Source of the DNA: Planctomycetales bacterium
GTDB lineage: Bacteria > Planctomycetota > Planctomycetia > Planctomycetales > Planctomycetaceae
Direction: 5' to 3'
Assembly (NCBI GenBank): GCA_026400835.1
Contig: JAPLOA010000047.1
Location: 1-64,000 of the forward strand
DNA length: 64,000 nucleotides
The notes beneath the pieces were generated by a model. It was given only the letters and a program-made list of their open reading frames with translations, had not been told where the DNA came from and made no database searches. This document shows positions 17,898-26,508 of the stretch, in pieces; positions within the stretch are counted from its first letter, which is position 1; the number at the start of each line of letters is the position of its first letter. The position numbers and the translations under genes were made by a program.

Positions 17898-18803
17898 TCA
17901 GCCCAATCGGTAGAGTTTCTCAGCGATCCATTGGTCATCTGCAAATCGACTGAGGACCCACCTAAGTGCATCTCGGGGCTTTTCAAGATCCTCATCCGAT
18001 GGTGAATTTCCATTCGCATCTCGAAAGCCTTCGTGAGTCAGTGACACGTTCCACTTTTCCCGAGACGCAAACTGATTGACTCGTTCCTGAATTCGTCGCG
18101 CCCAGACGAGTCCATAAAAATCCTGAAACAGAGTCCATGAGGCGTCGACCAGTTCCGATCTCGTGCGAGCCGTTTCAATGGCCCGGCCTCTGATTCGGAA
18201 GGACCTTGCGGAGAGGACAACGGCACTGAGCAGCAAAAAAGGAATCGCAGACTGCCAGGGTGACATCAGATCCATCCAGCCCATTGCGGGGAACAGACCG
18301 AGGGAAACTGCAGAAAAGAAGAATAGTGAAGCGAGCGTTAAGGACGTTCCCACGCAAGTACTCATGCTCATCAACAGCACGAGGCACAGTCCAGAGAACG
18401 CTGGGATGCCCAATCGGAGTGGCTCTTTCCCGTGACTGTTGAGCAGATCGCTCAACCCAGGCCACAGCAAAACAATGATCAATGGCACCACTACAAAAAC
18501 CTGCCACGCACTGACGCCTGGATTTCTCGCCCCGAGAGTAGACACCGCCGGAGTCATCATCAAAACGACTGAGAGAAGCTGGAGCAGAGAACTGACGGCC
18601 GGAGAAATCTCGAAGAAGCGTCCTGACATCACAACTGAAGCCAGCAACGAGACGGCTGCAACGAGAGCCCATTGCCACGAGTACTTGACCGTCAATCCCG
18701 CGAACAAAGGTTTCATGCGGGCCAGCAGCAGCAGCACAGCCACGTACGCTATCACAGAAAGCACAGCAACGAAGAACATCATAGGAAACTGGTTTTGACC
18801 CAA
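17898..18803 (-). CDS. Multi-pass membrane protein of unknown function
   Basis: 301 residues. The first ~200 form about seven hydrophobic segments, separated by short loops. The last ~90 are soluble and basic to mixed, containing a Trp-rich stretch (DFYGLVWARRIQERVNQF) and ending in WIAEKLYRLG. I do not recognise the family. The membrane part has no transporter or enzyme motif that I can name. It lies 163 bases upstream of the MMPL gene on the same strand, so it may belong to the same transcript as MMPL, GT-C and rhomboid, although the gap could hold a separate promoter. Confidence 0.7.
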   Translation of the reverse strand: MGQNQFPMMFFVAVLSVIAYVAVLLLLARMKPLFAGLTVKYSWQWALVAAVSLLASVVMSGRFFEISPAVSSLLQLLSVVLMMTPAVSTLGARNPGVSAWQVFVVVPLIIVLLWPGLSDLLNSHGKEPLRLGIPAFSGLCLVLLMSMSTCVGTSLTLASLFFFSAVSLGLFPAMGWMDLMSPWQSAIPFLLLSAVVLSARSFRIRGRAIETARTRSELVDASWTLFQDFYGLVWARRIQERVNQFASREKWNVSLTHEGFRDANGNSPSDEDLEKPRDALRWVLSRFADDQWIAEKLYRLG

Positions 18804-19170
18804 ATGGCGTGGAATACCGGCCCGGAAAGACCGTGCGAACTTTAATGCCCCGAGGACTTCCAGCCGAAGAATAGTGAAGTCGTGTGCGATATGCGATTCG
18901 CAACAATTTTGCGAAAAGTATGCATGTCAATAGCTGTGCAGATCCGATGACATATCCGGGGAATGTTCATATCCATGGCGATTGAGGTATGAACCACTCC
19001 CAATGGTTGCACTGATCGTGGCGTCATCGCTGCAGGAAGTGGAGTCGATTTCGATCTATCGGCAGAACGATTCAAGGCAACGAGTGCCTGGATCATGAGT
19101 TCGCCGCGTCCGGGGGGACTTTGAGCTGGTTTGGAGAGTTGCCAAACCGGGCAAGGAGTGGGGGATTTCG
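18804..19170. other. Divergent promoter region, no gene seen
   Basis: This 367-base region lies between the unknown membrane protein gene (minus) and the first lipoprotein gene (plus). A 127-codon minus frame crosses it and runs into the lipoprotein gene; its composition is not protein-like and I reject it. No repeat is evident. GGAGTGGGGG before 19171 is the ribosome binding site of the lipoprotein gene. Confidence 0.5.
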
Positions 19171-20436
19171 ATGAGATTTCGTCATCCGTTAATGTTGCTG
19201 TTGGGCGGACTGCTGTCTGCATCAAGTGTCGGATGTTCAGCGGTAACGGCTGTCATTTCTGACACCCGTCCGGCCGCTCGACAGGGACGCGGTTCAGCCG
19301 ACAGGTATGCCGCGATAGCGCGAGTTTACGAAAATCAGGGCCGCTACGATCAGGCGGAAGCCATGTATCGTAAGGCGTTGAAACAGAACCCAAACAACAC
19401 AGAAGTGCGGAATTCTCTGCAGCAAATCGCCAGTCGCAAGGCCGGCCGTAGTTTTGGCAACTCCCTCGAAACCGAGGCGGTGGCCAAAACAGAGACGGCG
19501 AAGAATGCCATGCTCGATACAGCCGTAGCGTTGAGTGCAAAGGCACCGGACATCTCGGCCGGGCTGAAATCCACCGCCGAGTCGGAACTGAAAACGGCGT
19601 CGCTTGAAATTGCAGAGATCACCAGCGACTTGCCCTCCTTGCCACGACTGTCTCCTGCATCTTTCGAAGAAGCTGCGACGGACGGAACAGCGTCCGCGTC
19701 ACCTTCACCAAAGGCTGCATCAGTTGAAATGGCCACTATCGAAGTCGATTTGGAAGAAGGCACAGTTGTCACCAGCTTTGTACAGCCGGCGAATGTTCCT
19801 GCTCACCCACTTGTTTCGGCAGAGCAGATTCTGGCAGTCGTAGAGACTCCTGCCGAGCATGCGGAACTTCTGCTGAATGGACTGAAGCACGGTGATTCCC
19901 TCGAAACGCAATGCCTGGCGGCGACGCTGCTTGGTGATTGTGATCGATCAGACGTTGCGATCAGAGAGGCATTAAAGAAAGCCAATGAGGTCGCAACAGA
20001 TGGCTATCTGCGCCTCGCCATCTGCGATTCTCGAATCCAGCGAGGCGAGCACGACGAGGTAACTGCCAGGTGTATGATCGGACTATTGGACGACTCGCTG
20101 CCTGAACTCCAGATTCAGGCTTGTTCCTCAATGCATCACTTTGTGGGAACCGGTGCAGAGTCAAAGTGTGCCTCAGCACTTGAGTCAGCCTTGCAGAGTG
20201 AATCACCAGAACTTCGAGCGAGTGCGGCGGTGGCGTTGGGAGACTTCCCAAATCTGCCTGAATCCGCGAAAGCCCGGTTGAAGAAAATGGCCACTTCCGA
20301 ATCAGCAGCGCCGGTCCGGGAGGCAGCGGAAACCGCTGTTGGTCGTTTCGAGAACCCTGGCGATTCGGACACCGCAGAGATACTTGTGATGCCCCGCAAC
20401 CAGGATTCGCGGCCCGGAATGTCGGGCGCGTTGTAG
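19171..20436 (+). CDS. Lipoprotein with TPR and HEAT-like repeats
   Basis: 421 residues. A lipoprotein signal peptide ends in SSVGC (Cys22). Residues ~43-80 form one or two tetratricopeptide units (AAIARVYENQGRYDQAEAMYRKALKQNP is split here by its hallmark Y-x-x-A spacing). A low-complexity Ala/Ser/Glu linker follows up to ~210. The last ~200 residues read as HEAT/armadillo-like helices (LLGDCDRSDVAIREALKK; ASAAVALGDFPNLPESAKARL). Both repeat types bind proteins, so a scaffold at the inner face of the outer membrane or the periplasmic side of the inner membrane is likely. It heads three consecutive plus-strand lipoprotein genes, of which the third is a Wza-type exporter. Confidence 0.8.
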   Translation: MRFRHPLMLLLGGLLSASSVGCSAVTAVISDTRPAARQGRGSADRYAAIARVYENQGRYDQAEAMYRKALKQNPNNTEVRNSLQQIASRKAGRSFGNSLETEAVAKTETAKNAMLDTAVALSAKAPDISAGLKSTAESELKTASLEIAEITSDLPSLPRLSPASFEEAATDGTASASPSPKAASVEMATIEVDLEEGTVVTSFVQPANVPAHPLVSAEQILAVVETPAEHAELLLNGLKHGDSLETQCLAATLLGDCDRSDVAIREALKKANEVATDGYLRLAICDSRIQRGEHDEVTARCMIGLLDDSLPELQIQACSSMHHFVGTGAESKCASALESALQSESPELRASAAVALGDFPNLPESAKARLKKMATSESAAPVREAAETAVGRFENPGDSDTAEILVMPRNQDSRPGMSGAL

Positions 20437-20599
20437 ATAACTCCAGCACTGAGAACTGCATTCAGAATCGCAACAAGGTAATCATCCACTTTGTGTGCGG
20501 GTGGGCCAATAAGTCCCCGGAGTCGCCCGGATCAAGGATCGAGTACGCCGGTAGCTTGAAAACACGCTGACGAAAGTCGGTAAGACGGAGATCAGACTT

Positions 20600-21226
20600 A
20601 TGATTCGCAAATCTGCAAAAGCATGGCTCGCATTGTTGCTGGTGTCATCAGCAGGATGTAACGCTATTGAAGATCACGTAGTATCGTGCGAAACCAGCAC
20701 GAGAAACATGGTGTTGGCGGAGAAGGGATGGCTGAACTGGGCCTCCTGCTACAAGGATGTCGATTACAAACTCCACTTTTCCAAAGGCTTCAAGGATGGC
20801 TACACCAACATCCTCGAAGGGGGCAAGGGCTGCCAGCCTACTCTGCCACCTCGATGCTACTGGAAACCTCAGTTCCAGACGCCTGCTGGCCGAGCAAAGA
20901 CCAACGCCTGGTTTGACGGTTACTCACATGGAGCGACTGCTGCACAACAGGATGGTTTTGGCAGTTTGCAGCAACTTCCGATTTCTCCAACGGCCCGCGC
21001 CAATTTGATGGCCCGGCAGGCTCCACCTTCGGCCTCCTGCTTTTCAGGAATGTCAAAGCTGGAGGACGCGGATCCCGTCTACCACCCGGATGTTCACGGA
21101 GGAAACTCAGTGGACGAACCGCCTATGGAAATTCTGAAGACACCAGATATTGAGATGCCGCCTGAGTCAAGCATTCCTGAACCAGTCCGTCTCTATGATG
21201 AAGGCACGCCGCCTGTCGAGAAATAA
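20600..21226 (+). CDS. Cys-rich lipoprotein of unknown function
   Basis: 208 residues. The signal peptide ends in SSAGC (Cys20). The mature part has several cysteines and aromatic residues (ASCYKDVDYKLHFSKGFKDGY; PPRCYWKPQFQTP; WFDGYSHGATAAQQDG), then a Pro-rich, acidic C-terminal tail. The FKDGY and WFDGYSHG motifs recall small planctomycete lipoproteins often found next to polysaccharide export genes. I cannot assign a function. It is 163 bases behind the TPR lipoprotein and 123 bases ahead of the Wza-type gene. Confidence 0.75.
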   Translation: MIRKSAKAWLALLLVSSAGCNAIEDHVVSCETSTRNMVLAEKGWLNWASCYKDVDYKLHFSKGFKDGYTNILEGGKGCQPTLPPRCYWKPQFQTPAGRAKTNAWFDGYSHGATAAQQDGFGSLQQLPISPTARANLMARQAPPSASCFSGMSKLEDADPVYHPDVHGGNSVDEPPMEILKTPDIEMPPESSIPEPVRLYDEGTPPVEK

Positions 21227-21349
21227 GATCTAAACGGGCTACTAACGTAACTCAGGAACAATGATTGACTTCAAAGTAGAAGTGAATCTTCAGAGACAGT
21301 TCAAGACGTCCAAAGATGACGTATTCCGGGAATCACGGAGAAGACTGCA

Positions 21350-22678
21350 ATGTCACGCTTAAATGAACTTTTCAGCACCAGGTCAGTTCGAAAAACCATC
21401 GCTTCAAAACGCTTTCGACTTATGGGGCTTCTGACGCTGGCCTCTATGGTTCCCGCGGGCTGTCAGACGATCAATGCAGTTCCAGTCTCGCGTGTACCCG
21501 CAGAGATTCTTTCGACGGAACTGAAGAACAACTACAAAGATATCTCCCTGCTTCGGCTCCGACAGGACCCGCCAGACACATACCTTCTGGGGCCCGGCGA
21601 CGTGCTTGGCGTGTACATCAAGGGCGTGCTTGGTAGTGAAGAAGAGCTTCCGCCAGTGCACTACCCGGAAGACAGCAATCGTCCGCCAGCAATCGGCTAT
21701 CCTGTGCCGATCCGAGAAGACGGCACCCTGGCCCTTCCGATTGTCGATCCGATCAACGTCAAAAACATGTCGCTGGTGGAGGCCACGGAAGCAGTCCGAA
21801 ACGCCTACACGTATCCACGAGAGATCGTGAAGAAGGGCGAAGAGAGCATCATTGTTACGCTGATCCAGTCTCGCAAAGTTCGAGTTCAGGTGATTCGCGA
21901 AGAGGCTGGTGGCACAGAAGGTGTGTCGAAGCGTGGGACTGGCAAAGTTGTTGACCTGCCCGCTTACGAGAATGACGTTCTCCACGCGTTGAATGCAACA
22001 GGCGGTATGCCAGGAACCGATGCAAAGAACGAAATCCTGATCTACCGAGGTTTGTTTCAGTCCGGCGTTGAGGCTGATACAGTCCTGAATCAGGTTTGCC
22101 AGAGCAACTGCGATGACGATTGCCTCTGTAACGAAGCACCGCTGCCTGATCCTCCGAATGTGACTCGCATTCCACTGCGATATAACCCCGCGAATCCGCC
22201 ATCATTCACACAGAATGACATCATTCTGAATGATGGTGATATCATCATCATTCGCAGTCGGGATCGTGAAACATTTACGACTGCGGGAGTTCTTGGCGGC
22301 GGCGAGTATCCTCTGCCTCGAGATAAAGACCTTGATATTCTGGGAGCAATTGCGTTGGCTCGCGGTCCCCTCGGCCAGTCAGGCACAGGAGTGGGAGGTC
22401 TGGGCGGTGGCGGCAACGGTGGCGGAGGCGGCGGTGGTGGACGCGGTAACGTGAATTGCCAACCTTCCGAAGCCATCATTATCCGTGAACTCCCCTGTGG
22501 CAGTTCAATCGCCATGAAGGTCGACCTCAACCGAGCACTCGAGAACCCGTCGGAACGAGTGCTGATCCAGCCAAATGACGTGGTGCTCGTCCGATACACA
22601 CTTGCAGAGGAAGTCGGCAACGTTCTCCTGAACGCATTCCAGATCAACTACCTGCTGGGCAGTGGAATCAACAACTGA
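21350..22678 (+). CDS. Wza-type polysaccharide export lipoprotein
   Basis: 442 residues. The lipoprotein signal ends at VPAGC (about residue 38). The polysaccharide export domain starts near YLLGPGDVLGVYIKG, with the loop REDGTLALPIVDPINVKNMSL, then SLBB-like beta-grasp units (RVQVIREEAGG; TTAGVLGGGEYPLPRDKDLDILGAIALA). Outer-membrane exporters of this family form rings through which capsule or exopolysaccharide leaves the cell. A glycine-rich insert (LGGGGNGGGGGGGG) of ~25 residues interrupts the second SLBB region, encoded at 22390-22450. GGAGA precedes the ATG. A strong hairpin follows the stop, so this ends the lipoprotein transcript. Confidence 0.9.
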   Translation: MSRLNELFSTRSVRKTIASKRFRLMGLLTLASMVPAGCQTINAVPVSRVPAEILSTELKNNYKDISLLRLRQDPPDTYLLGPGDVLGVYIKGVLGSEEELPPVHYPEDSNRPPAIGYPVPIREDGTLALPIVDPINVKNMSLVEATEAVRNAYTYPREIVKKGEESIIVTLIQSRKVRVQVIREEAGGTEGVSKRGTGKVVDLPAYENDVLHALNATGGMPGTDAKNEILIYRGLFQSGVEADTVLNQVCQSNCDDDCLCNEAPLPDPPNVTRIPLRYNPANPPSFTQNDIILNDGDIIIIRSRDRETFTTAGVLGGGEYPLPRDKDLDILGAIALARGPLGQSGTGVGGLGGGGNGGGGGGGGRGNVNCQPSEAIIIRELPCGSSIAMKVDLNRALENPSERVLIQPNDVVLVRYTLAEEVGNVLLNAFQINYLLGSGINN

Positions 22679-22713
22679 TCTTTCAGGTCGCCTTCATAGC
22701 AGCAAACCATTCC

Positions 22714-22744
22714 AACAAACCCGCCGCAATCCGGCGGGTTTGTT
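22714..22744. terminator. Perfect 13-bp terminator hairpin
   Basis: AACAAACCCGCCG (22714-22726) pairs perfectly with CGGCGGGTTTGTT (22732-22744) around a 5-base loop. It lies 36 bases behind the stop of the Wza-type gene. The arms begin and end with A/T-rich ends, so the hairpin can end transcription from both directions, including the decayed kinase gene on the minus strand. Confidence 0.85.
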
Positions 22745-22851
22745 GCGTTTCTGCGACTTCGGCACAAGATCCCGTGCCGGACAAGCTTCGCTGAGGGCTC
22801 ACCAAAAATACTGACCAGTCTGCGAGGGCATTCAGATCCCGTAACCACGGG

Positions 22852-23780
22852 CTATTCAAGCGTCGGCGCAGTGTCATCTGTTCCCGCCAAAAACTTTTCC
22901 TGAACTCGATCACCGAGCTGATGCCCGACGGCGTAGTTCTCAAAGGCCACGGCAACTTCCATCATACCCCTTGGTCGATAGCTGGGTTTCCGATCCAGTA
23001 TCCGATTCAGAAAACCTGCAATATCGAGCGGAAGCTGCGGACATAGACTCTGAATCCGGGGAACACTCGAATCACGAATTGCCATCATCAGCTTCAACGG
23101 ACTTCGACCAGCCTGCTGAAATGGAGTAACACCCGATAACAACCGAAACGCTGTTGCCCCCAGTGAGTAAATGTCCGTAGAACAATCGACGTGATGTGAG
23201 TTCGACAGTTGCTCCGGGGACATATAATCCAGAGTTCCCAAAGTCTGTCCTTCTTCCGTCAAAGTGCTGTCGCAATCCAGTCCACGACTACTCGCCACAC
23301 CGAAATCCAGAATCTTTACCTGAACATGTCCGTCCGGACTTAATGTCAGCATCAGATTGGACGGCTGGACATCGCGGTGAATAATGATCTGCTCGTGAGC
23401 TGCGTAGAGGCCAACAGCGGCTTGCCGAACAATCTCGCTCATGTATGCCAGCATCAGCGACTTCCCATTCGACACCAACGAGCCGACGTCGATTCCGTGA
23501 AGATTGGCATCACAGGATAAAACAACCATTCAGTCATCTCCGAATCAACATACTGCACCATCGCAGGGTGATTCAACCGACGAACGCTGCTGATCTCTCG
23601 CTGAAATCGAGCCTTCGATTTTCGGCAAATCACACAGGGACTATCCGCCCCAGTCTGTGATGCGTTTATCAACATCGTCAGAAGACAGTCATGCGTGGTC
23701 GGTAGCCCACAGGAGCTGGATCCCATCGTCTTCAAAATCAAATCTGCTGCGCGCGTTCTACCAATAACCAGGAAATTCAC
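22852..23780 (-). pseudogene. Decayed serine/threonine protein kinase
   Basis: Two frames together resemble a Hanks-type kinase. The upstream frame (from 23780) has a helix-C-like RFQREISSVRRLNHP and a hinge-like EWLFYPVMP. The reading then has to shift by one frame near 23490-23500 to enter GIDVGSLVSNGK, IIHRDVQPSN (catalytic loop), ILDFGVASS and LDYMSPEQL (activation segment), ending at 22852. The glycine-rich loop and the ATP-binding lysine are absent: the text jumps from an N-terminal leader with HDCLL and ADSPC straight into helix C, which suggests a deletion. It starts where the broken ECF sigma gene ends, overlapping it by 23 bases. No working kinase can be made from this sequence. Confidence 0.8.
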
Positions 23781-24338
23781 GAAGTCTCGCTATCACTCGG
23801 AACCGAGCCTGACGAATTGCGTTTGCCGTCATACTCAAACGCGATGAGATCTCTTCGGGGGGCAGGTTTACTAATGTAGAAAGCCAGAAGGCCTGCCAAG
23901 TTCTCTCCTCGAAGTCTCCTCGAATCATCTCCGCGGCACGCCTCAGGACCTCACCACCGCCGTCCCTTCTTTGCGGTGCTGATTCTTCCCGATTCGAGTC
24001 GGGAATAGCATTCATTCTGACCATCGTGTCGGTTCCACCAACAGAGTTCACACGATGGCGACATCGTTCAAAGTGTTTCGCAGGACATCAGCTCGTGATC
24101 GTTCACAGCCTCCCGCGGAAACTATGGTTCGGGCCAAACTCCAGTCGAGAAATCCCTGCACTGACTCCTCAAAAACCTCCTGGCAGATGTCGGCGGCGTC
24201 AGCTTCCTGAAGACCAGCTTTCCGACACCAAGCGGCAACCAGAGGAGTAGACAACTGCAGGAACGGTCTCCATGCAGTCGCCTCACCGCCCCCGAGGTCG
24301 CTTAGCAGCATCAGTGAAGTTGACCATTGTGATTCCAT
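23758..24338 (-). pseudogene. Decayed ECF sigma factor (kinase-linked type)
   Basis: Region 2 reads TAWRPFLQLSTPLVAAW and LQEADAADICQEVF, starting from an ATG at 24338. After EVF the frame is lost. Adding one base at 24170/24171 restores GVSAGISRLEFGPNHSFRGRL, which matches the end of region 2 in planctomycete ECF factors. A TGA (24103-24105 on the plus strand) then replaces the Trp expected in RGWLWTITR. The same frame continues as HFERCRHRVNSVGGTDTM, then region 4: IRGDFEERTWQAFWL and ANAIRQARFRVIARLREF, stopping at 23758. So there is one frameshift and one in-frame stop. The kinase remnant follows directly, the usual order of ECF-kinase pairs in planctomycetes. Confidence 0.85.
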
Positions 24339-24597
24339 CAGAAACCACTGGTGACAATGCTCCGCCATATATGGATACCGCTCAGTATCCGGGCGAACAG
24401 TACTCTTCGTCCAAAGATTTCAGGCTGTTCTCCCTCAGGAAAAAATTTCCCGCGAGAGCAGTCCGACAGAATGTGAACACCAGACTATGCCTGTGAGATA
24501 CTGCGGGGGCGAGGGCCTTGAGGTAAAGCTTATGAAGTCTGAACAATACTGAGCTTCAAACTCCAGCGGAAGAGGTTGCGATACGCCGCCTTTGCGA

Positions 24598-26508
24598 TTA
24601 CTCGACCGGATCGATTTTGTCATCAACTTCGGGGATTGCTGAAGCCTCACGATCGCCGGACTCGCCAACAGAACTCGACTGGCTCTGCTCGCCTTCAGGC
24701 TGCCCCGCCTTTTGCGTTAACTCCTGCGACGGATCTGCCTGCGGTGCTTCCTCAGCCGTTGTCGCGGGTTCCACCGGTTCTGCTGCCGGAGCAGCCTGCT
24801 CAACCTTAGCGGCTGGCTCAATCAATTTGCGTTCCCGCAGCGTTTGGCCAAGCTGAAGCTTCCAAACACCGTCCTGATCTCTGAGCGTCACAAATCGATG
24901 CGTCACAACGACAATTTCAACATTGATTTCTGAAACTTTAAGCTTCTCAGAAACCTTCAATTGCTCAGTCTTTCCGGTTCCCTTGTTTCTGAACCAGGCA
25001 TACCAGACACCGTCTTTCGATAATGCGGCAGACAGCAACGTCAACGCAGCATTGTCGTCCTGCACATCGAGGGCGATTCTTCGAGACGCCGACTTCGGTT
25101 CTTCTCCCGAATCAGTAACCTTGACTTCGACGTCATACTTTCCCGGAGTAAATGTGCGTGACGGGGTCCACTTCAACTGCCCCGTAACCGCATCAATCGA
25201 CAAGCCTTCCGGCGCTCCTGCACCCAGCGAATACTTCAAAGACGCCGTCGGACCATCGTCTGTCGCCGTGGCTGTCTCCGCAAATTCTCGCCCAATCACA
25301 ACGATGGCTGATTCGGCCAGCGTCAGCACCGGAGGCTGATTATCACTCCTGATCGTGAACTTCACCTTCGAATTCAGCTTGAGTTCCGGATTGCCAGACT
25401 GAGTCAACATCACCGTCGTTGCGTATTCTCCGGCACCCATCGTCTCCGCAGGCTTCCAGGCAAATTCTCCGGTTGCAGAATTGATCGACATGCCTTCCAC
25501 AGGTTCCGCGAGCGAAAACTGCGGCTCGCCAAACTCCGGATTGAAACTCTCCGCTCGCACCGTGAACTTGACTTCTTCGCCCGGCTTAATCGTTTTGTCG
25601 CTAACTCCAGCCAGACGCGGATTCCACGTCTTTGGCGGCGATGGTATTACGAAGACTGACCCTTTCACGAAATCCGCATATTGCTCCAGTGTCTTCTCCT
25701 GACGATCCCACGCCACAGGCAATAGCTCAACGGTGGACTTCTCCGGATGCGCAGCCGCTTTGGTTCCACTGAACCCTCGTTGAACTTTCCAGGCTGATCC
25801 GTCAACAGCTTCAACTCGCAACAACTCCCGTTCAACTCGCACCAGAAACGGCCGGAATGGATCTTCGATGATAATCGACTCGTTCGGCACAACACTGATT
25901 TCAGCAGCACTCTCGCTGATCCCGCTCGTGATCGTGGTACGGGGCTGCAGTTCCGTTTTGTCATCGCCCCCAATGACACTCATTCCTTCGGCTGTGAACG
26001 AAACGAGCAGCCGCGGATTTCCCTGAGCCCCCGGGCTGTCTATTTTCATGGCAGAGATTCGATGCAGCATATCCGCCTGATCGAATAGAAACAGAAATCG
26101 TGTCAGCCCCTGAAGATCTGTCTCGGCCTTCTTCACCTCAACGCCAACAGTTCCAAATTCTTTCTGCTGCGATCTCGCGCCGGGAGTCACCTCAAAGCCT
26201 GGACCACTGAAGCCACACTGTCGAGTCAACTCGTGTAGCCATTCCCGATACAGGCGTTGAGCGTCGTCCTGATTCTGAGGCAGGCTGATGTACTTCCAGT
26301 CATCCAGTTTCTTCCGCGCAACCTTGAATTTGATCTCCTGAAGTTTCAGAGATTCATTCTCGGCGTTGGCCATATTCAGATTTCTCTGCAGGTCGCGAAT
26401 CGGTTTCATCAGAAACCCGTCCAGCGTCGACCTCAGACTGTATACGGCAATCACCGCGACCAGACCTGCAGCAAGAATTTTTGTGCGTTTCTTTTCATCC
26501 ATTTTCAT
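24598..26508 (-). CDS. PilO-like membrane protein with Ig-like domains and possible PilP/GspC-like end
   Basis: 636 residues. One membrane helix at ~10-25 is followed by a coiled-coil and a ferredoxin-like region (~30-180), the layout of PilO/GspM. Two Ig/cadherin-like putative domains follow (~300-495); each has the He_PIG pattern, G(M/L)SI(N/D)xxTGxxxWxP. Residues ~500-570 (SAALSKDGVWYAWFRNK; VTLRDQDGVWKLQLGQTL) look like the small beta domain of PilP or GspC, which contacts the secretin. The tail is low-complexity Pro/Ala/Glu. The start overlaps the stop of the PilM-PilN-like gene by one base (TAATG). The pair would form the inner-membrane alignment complex of a type IV pilus or type II secretion machine. 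Domain calls after residue 200 are inference. Confidence 0.7.
   Translation of the reverse strand: MKMDEKKRTKILAAGLVAVIAVYSLRSTLDGFLMKPIRDLQRNLNMANAENESLKLQEIKFKVARKKLDDWKYISLPQNQDDAQRLYREWLHELTRQCGFSGPGFEVTPGARSQQKEFGTVGVEVKKAETDLQGLTRFLFLFDQADMLHRISAMKIDSPGAQGNPRLLVSFTAEGMSVIGGDDKTELQPRTTITSGISESAAEISVVPNESIIIEDPFRPFLVRVERELLRVEAVDGSAWKVQRGFSGTKAAAHPEKSTVELLPVAWDRQEKTLEQYADFVKGSVFVIPSPPKTWNPRLAGVSDKTIKPGEEVKFTVRAESFNPEFGEPQFSLAEPVEGMSINSATGEFAWKPAETMGAGEYATTVMLTQSGNPELKLNSKVKFTIRSDNQPPVLTLAESAIVVIGREFAETATATDDGPTASLKYSLGAGAPEGLSIDAVTGQLKWTPSRTFTPGKYDVEVKVTDSGEEPKSASRRIALDVQDDNAALTLLSAALSKDGVWYAWFRNKGTGKTEQLKVSEKLKVSEINVEIVVVTHRFVTLRDQDGVWKLQLGQTLRERKLIEPAAKVEQAAPAAEPVEPATTAEEAPQADPSQELTQKAGQPEGEQSQSSSVGESGDREASAIPEVDDKIDPVE

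Noticed and set aside
18842-19225. 127-codon minus frame in the divergent spacer
   Set aside because: It overlaps the start of the TPR lipoprotein gene antisense, has no family resemblance and an unlikely composition.
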